Assembly: GCA_021790295.1 (NCBI GenBank)
Contig: JAJYIC010000018.1
Span: 6,269-14,840 of the forward strand
Direction of reading: 5' to 3'
DNA from: Pseudomonadota bacterium
GTDB lineage: Bacteria; Pseudomonadota; Alphaproteobacteria; ATCC43930; CGMCC-115725
Length of the DNA stretch: 8,572 nt
Shown piece after piece: positions 6,205 to 8,572 of the stretch; position 1 is the stretch's first letter, and every line of letters starts with the position of its first letter. The notes under the pieces were generated by a model. It had not been told where the DNA came from. It was given only the letters and a program-made list of their open reading frames with translations, and made no database searches. Made by a program: the position numbers and the translations under genes.

Positions 6205-7371
6205 ATGCGAAATGAATATCTCGTTTTTGGGCAGCCGGCGATCGAAGAGCCTGAGATCGCGGAGGTGGTGGCGAGCCTGCGCGCCGCCTGGCCCGGCACC
6301 GGCCCGAAGGTCGCCGAGTTCGAGCGGCGAATGGCGGCGTACAAGGGCTCGCCCTATGCCGTGGCCGTCAGTTCTTGCACGGCGGGCCTGCATCTCGCCT
6401 GCGTGGCGCTTGGCATTGGCCCCGGGGACGAGGTCATCGTACCGGCGATGACGTTTGCCGCGACGATCAATTGTGTTGTCCACGCGGGCGCCACGCCGGT
6501 GCTGGTGGAGGTCGAACCGGACACGTTCAACATGGACCCACAAGAGGTGCGCCGGGCCGTTTCTGGCCGCACGAAAGCGATTATCCCGGTGCACTTCGCC
6601 GGGCGCCCGTGCGACATGGAATCTCTCACCGCGGTTGCGCGGAAAAACGGCTTGAAGATCATCGAAGATTGCGCACACGCGATCGAGACAGAATATTACG
6701 GCTGGAAAGCGGGGACGATCGGCGACTGCGGAGTCTTAAGCTTTTACGCCACCAAAAACCTTGTCACCGGCGAAGGCGGCATGGTGTTGACCGGCAACGC
6801 GGAGATTGCGTCGCGTGTGAAGATGCTGGCGCTCCACGGAATGTCGCATGATGCGTGGCGGCGTTTTACTGATGACGGATACAAGCATTATGAGGTTGTC
6901 GAGATCGGCTTTAAATACAATATGATGGATCTTCAGGCAGCACTCGGTATTCACCAGATAGAACGCGTCGAGGCGTACTGGCAGAGACGTCTCGAGATCT
7001 GGACGAGATATGACGCTGCCTTTGCTGATTTGCCCGTTTCACGCCCTGCGCCGTTCGGGAAGGGAGTACGGCACGGTTTGCACTTGTATACCCTGCTAAT
7101 CGACGAGGCGCACTCCCCGGTCAGCCGCGATGATTTCATAGTCGCGCTTCACGGCCGGAATATCGGGGTCGGAGTACACTACCGCGCGATCCCCGTTCAT
7201 CCCGTATATCAGGAACGCTTCGGCTGGAGGCCCGAGGATTTCCCGGTTTCCAAGGAAATCGGAGAAAGAACCGTCTCTCTGCCCTTGTCGGCTCGGCTGA
7301 CCGAAGAGGATGTCGAGGATGTCATCGATGCCGTCCGAGGTGTTCTCGGGCGGCCCGCTGCTGGTGGATAG
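6205..7371 (+). CDS. DegT/DnrJ/EryC1/StrS-family PLP sugar aminotransferase (ArnB-like)
   Basis: The protein has 388 residues, the normal length for the family. Features visible are GTGPKVAEFERRMAAYKG (31-48); SSCTAGLHLA (56-65), which binds PLP phosphate; PAMTFAATINCVVHAGATPV (80-99); IIEDCAHAIE (152-161), whose Asp155 should contact the pyridine nitrogen; and SFYATKNLVTGEGGM (179-193), whose Lys184 is the expected Schiff-base lysine. GFKYNMMDLQAALG (235-248) and GVHYRAIPVHP (323-333) complete the active site. Relatives transfer an amino group from glutamate to a 4-keto (or 3-keto) nucleotide sugar, giving amino sugars for lipid A, O-antigen or capsule. The sugar substrate cannot be determined, and no partner dehydratase or epimerase is present here. 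The base composition of its 3' half (about 6841-7140, 53% GC by hand count) is lower than the flanking metabolic genes. Confidence 0.95.
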   Translation: MRNEYLVFGQPAIEEPEIAEVVASLRAAWPGTGPKVAEFERRMAAYKGSPYAVAVSSCTAGLHLACVALGIGPGDEVIVPAMTFAATINCVVHAGATPVLVEVEPDTFNMDPQEVRRAVSGRTKAIIPVHFAGRPCDMESLTAVARKNGLKIIEDCAHAIETEYYGWKAGTIGDCGVLSFYATKNLVTGEGGMVLTGNAEIASRVKMLALHGMSHDAWRRFTDDGYKHYEVVEIGFKYNMMDLQAALGIHQIERVEAYWQRRLEIWTRYDAAFADLPVSRPAPFGKGVRHGLHLYTLLIDEAHSPVSRDDFIVALHGRNIGVGVHYRAIPVHPVYQERFGWRPEDFPVSKEIGERTVSLPLSARLTEEDVEDVIDAVRGVLGRPAAGG

Positions 7372-7390
7372 AACCTGTCGCAAAACGCGT
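7371..7390 (+). repeat. Right copy of 20-bp imperfect direct repeat
   Basis: The sequence is GAACCTGTCGCAAAACGCGT, 18 of 20 identical to 2311-2330. It starts on the last base of the aminotransferase stop codon and ends 113 bases before the CoA-transferase start. It includes most of an 8-bp palindrome AACGCGTT (7384-7391). The same bases run into TTGACG (7390-7395), a good -35 match, but the sequence 17 bases further on (GAGACT) is a poor -10. Confidence 0.7.
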
Positions 7391-7493
7391 TGACGCCTTG
7401 TCGAAGAAAGTCGAGACTCGCCCCCTGCCGATCGCGACCGGCCGAAAGCGGCGAGGAAGGGGCGCGGCGGGAGGCCGTTGGCGAGCGAGTTTT

Positions 7494-7498
7494 GGAGG
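7494..7498 (+). promoter_or_regulatory. Ribosome binding site of the CoA-transferase gene
   Basis: GGAGG lies 5 bases before ATG 7504, a clear Shine-Dalgarno match that supports this start even though it gives the protein a short N-terminal extension. Confidence 0.75.
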
Positions 7499-7503
7499 AA
7501 TTG

Positions 7504-8572
7504 ATGCCGAACGATGGAAGGCCCGAGCCGACAATTGCGCACAATGCCCGCAAAGATCCCGAGAAGGGCGCCCTTCAGGGGGTGCGCGTCATCGACCTGA
7601 CCCAGTTCGAGGCGGGAACCTCCTGCACCGAAACCCTCGCCTGGCTCGGCGCCGAAGTGATCAAGGTCGAAGAGCCGACCAAAGGCGAGCAGGGCCGTGG
7701 CGCCTCGACCGACAAGCCCGGCGTCGATTCCCATTACTTCATGCTTCTCAACGCGAACAAATTGAGCGTCACCGCCAATCTGAAACACGACAAGGGGCGC
7801 GCGGTTCTTTCCGAACTCATCAAGAAAGGCGATGTCTTTGTCGAAAACTTTGCCCCGGGGGTGATCGAACGTTTGGGATTCGGCTATGAGGCGGTGCGCG
7901 CTCTCAATCCGCGCATCATCTATGTCCAGGTCAAAGGGTTCGGTTGGGACGGGCCTTACAAGGACTATCTCGCCTTCGACATGATCGCCCAGGCGACCGG
8001 AGGCTCGATATCGATCACCGGCGAGCCCGACGGGCGCCCGATCAAGCCCGGCCCCACGATCGGCGATACGGGAACGGGCCTCCACGCCGCGATCGGCGTC
8101 CTCGCGGCCCTTTATCAGCGCCAGTTTACGGGCGAAGGCCAGCACATACGGCTCGCCATGCAGGAATGCGTCATCAATTACGGGCGCATCTCTTATGCCG
8201 CGCAATATCTCTGGGGCCACGCCGCGCCGCGCCTCGGCAACCAGAGCATCATGGGCACCAATTCGCCGAGCGAGATTTATCCCTGCAAAGGCGACGGCGC
8301 GAACGACTATTGCTACATCTATACCTCGCGCGCCAATCCCCAGCATTGGGAGAGGCTTCTCAAGATCATGGGCCGCGAGGATCTGATCGGCGACCCGCGT
8401 TTTACAAGCCCCCAGGAACGCTTCAAAAACCGCCATCTGGTCGACGAGATGATCGCCGGTTGGACCCAGCATCACGGCAAGATCGAGGTGATGAAGCGCC
8501 TCGGCGACGCCGGGATTCCCGCCGGCGCCGTCTTCGACACGATGGAATTGTCGAACGATCCCGAACTCAATC
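7504..8572 (+). CDS. Class III CoA-transferase, formyl-CoA:oxalate CoA-transferase-like, 3'-truncated by window edge
   Basis: The frame runs from ATG 7504 through the window end without a stop: 356 residues of a protein usually about 400-430. After about 23 extra N-terminal residues, GVRVIDLTQFEAGTSCTETLAWLGAEVIKVEEP (26-58) starts the interlaced CaiB/BaiF fold. LLNANKLSV (81-89), VFVENFAPGVIERLGFGYE (111-129), VQVKGFGWDGPY (141-152) and IGDTGTGLHAAIGVLAAL (186-203) follow. Asp188 in GDTGTG aligns with the catalytic aspartate (Asp169 in Escherichia coli YfdW) that carries the acyl-anhydride and CoA-thioester intermediates. The enzyme would move CoA between carboxylic acids such as formate and oxalate. 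The glycine-rich loop and the Gln/Trp48 region of true formyl-CoA:oxalate transferases are not recognisable, so the acid substrate is open and no symbol is given. It is preceded by a 132-base gap, so it probably has its own promoter. Confidence 0.9.
   Translation, partial: MPNDGRPEPTIAHNARKDPEKGALQGVRVIDLTQFEAGTSCTETLAWLGAEVIKVEEPTKGEQGRGASTDKPGVDSHYFMLLNANKLSVTANLKHDKGRAVLSELIKKGDVFVENFAPGVIERLGFGYEAVRALNPRIIYVQVKGFGWDGPYKDYLAFDMIAQATGGSISITGEPDGRPIKPGPTIGDTGTGLHAAIGVLAALYQRQFTGEGQHIRLAMQECVINYGRISYAAQYLWGHAAPRLGNQSIMGTNSPSEIYPCKGDGANDYCYIYTSRANPQHWERLLKIMGREDLIGDPRFTSPQERFKNRHLVDEMIAGWTQHHGKIEVMKRLGDAGIPAGAVFDTMELSNDPELN

Noticed and set aside
7419..7464. CGCCCC/GGGGCG pairing with an inner GCCG-AAAG-CGGC stem in the leader of the CoA-transferase gene, considered as a riboswitch or attenuator
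   Set aside because: The stems are short and expected by chance at this GC content, and no known riboswitch core is recognisable.
7096..8475. Long open frame on the - strand (459 codons)
   Set aside because: It is antisense to the aminotransferase 3' end and the CoA-transferase, both convincing. It has no recognisable motif and spans the intergenic gap only by chance.

Overview
The window is GC-rich (most genic lines I hand-counted are 60-73% GC) and densely coding. All seven recognisable genes are on the + strand. Protein style, codon use and gene content suggest a proteobacterium, most likely an alphaproteobacterium of the Rhizobiales type. That placement is inference: no rRNA or other marker gene is present.

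Layout. (A) 1-2273 is a tight three-gene unit. It holds the 3' two thirds of a GTPase related to archaeal cyclic 2,3-diphosphoglycerate synthetase (COG2403), a complete carbamate kinase 2 bases downstream, and a small two-CBS-domain protein whose start overlaps the kinase stop (ATGA). (B) 2274-7371 is a block of cell-surface carbohydrate genes. It holds a 902-residue fusion of a sulfotransferase-like domain, a coiled coil and a glycosyltransferase-like domain; a family 2 glycosyltransferase; and a DegT/DnrJ/EryC1/StrS (ArnB-like) PLP sugar aminotransferase. (C) 7504-8572 is the 5' part of a class III CoA-transferase of the formyl-CoA:oxalate type, running off the window.

How the genes fit together. 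Block A looks like a small metabolic operon around carbamoyl phosphate and ATP. Block C could belong to the same catabolic neighbourhood (oxalate or oxalurate/oxamate type chemistry), but no carbamoyltransferase or oxalyl-CoA decarboxylase is visible, so this link is hypothetical. Block B is functionally unrelated and would build or decorate a surface glycan with amino sugars and perhaps sulfate.

The most notable structural signal is a 20-bp imperfect direct repeat (18/20 identical) at 2311-2330 and 7371-7390. It brackets the surface-glycan block almost exactly. Either the block was inserted (or can be excised) between the copies, or both copies are the same regulatory element, since each lies about 115-130 bases upstream of the next start codon. 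No tRNA, rRNA, CRISPR array, transposase or convincing intrinsic terminator was seen.
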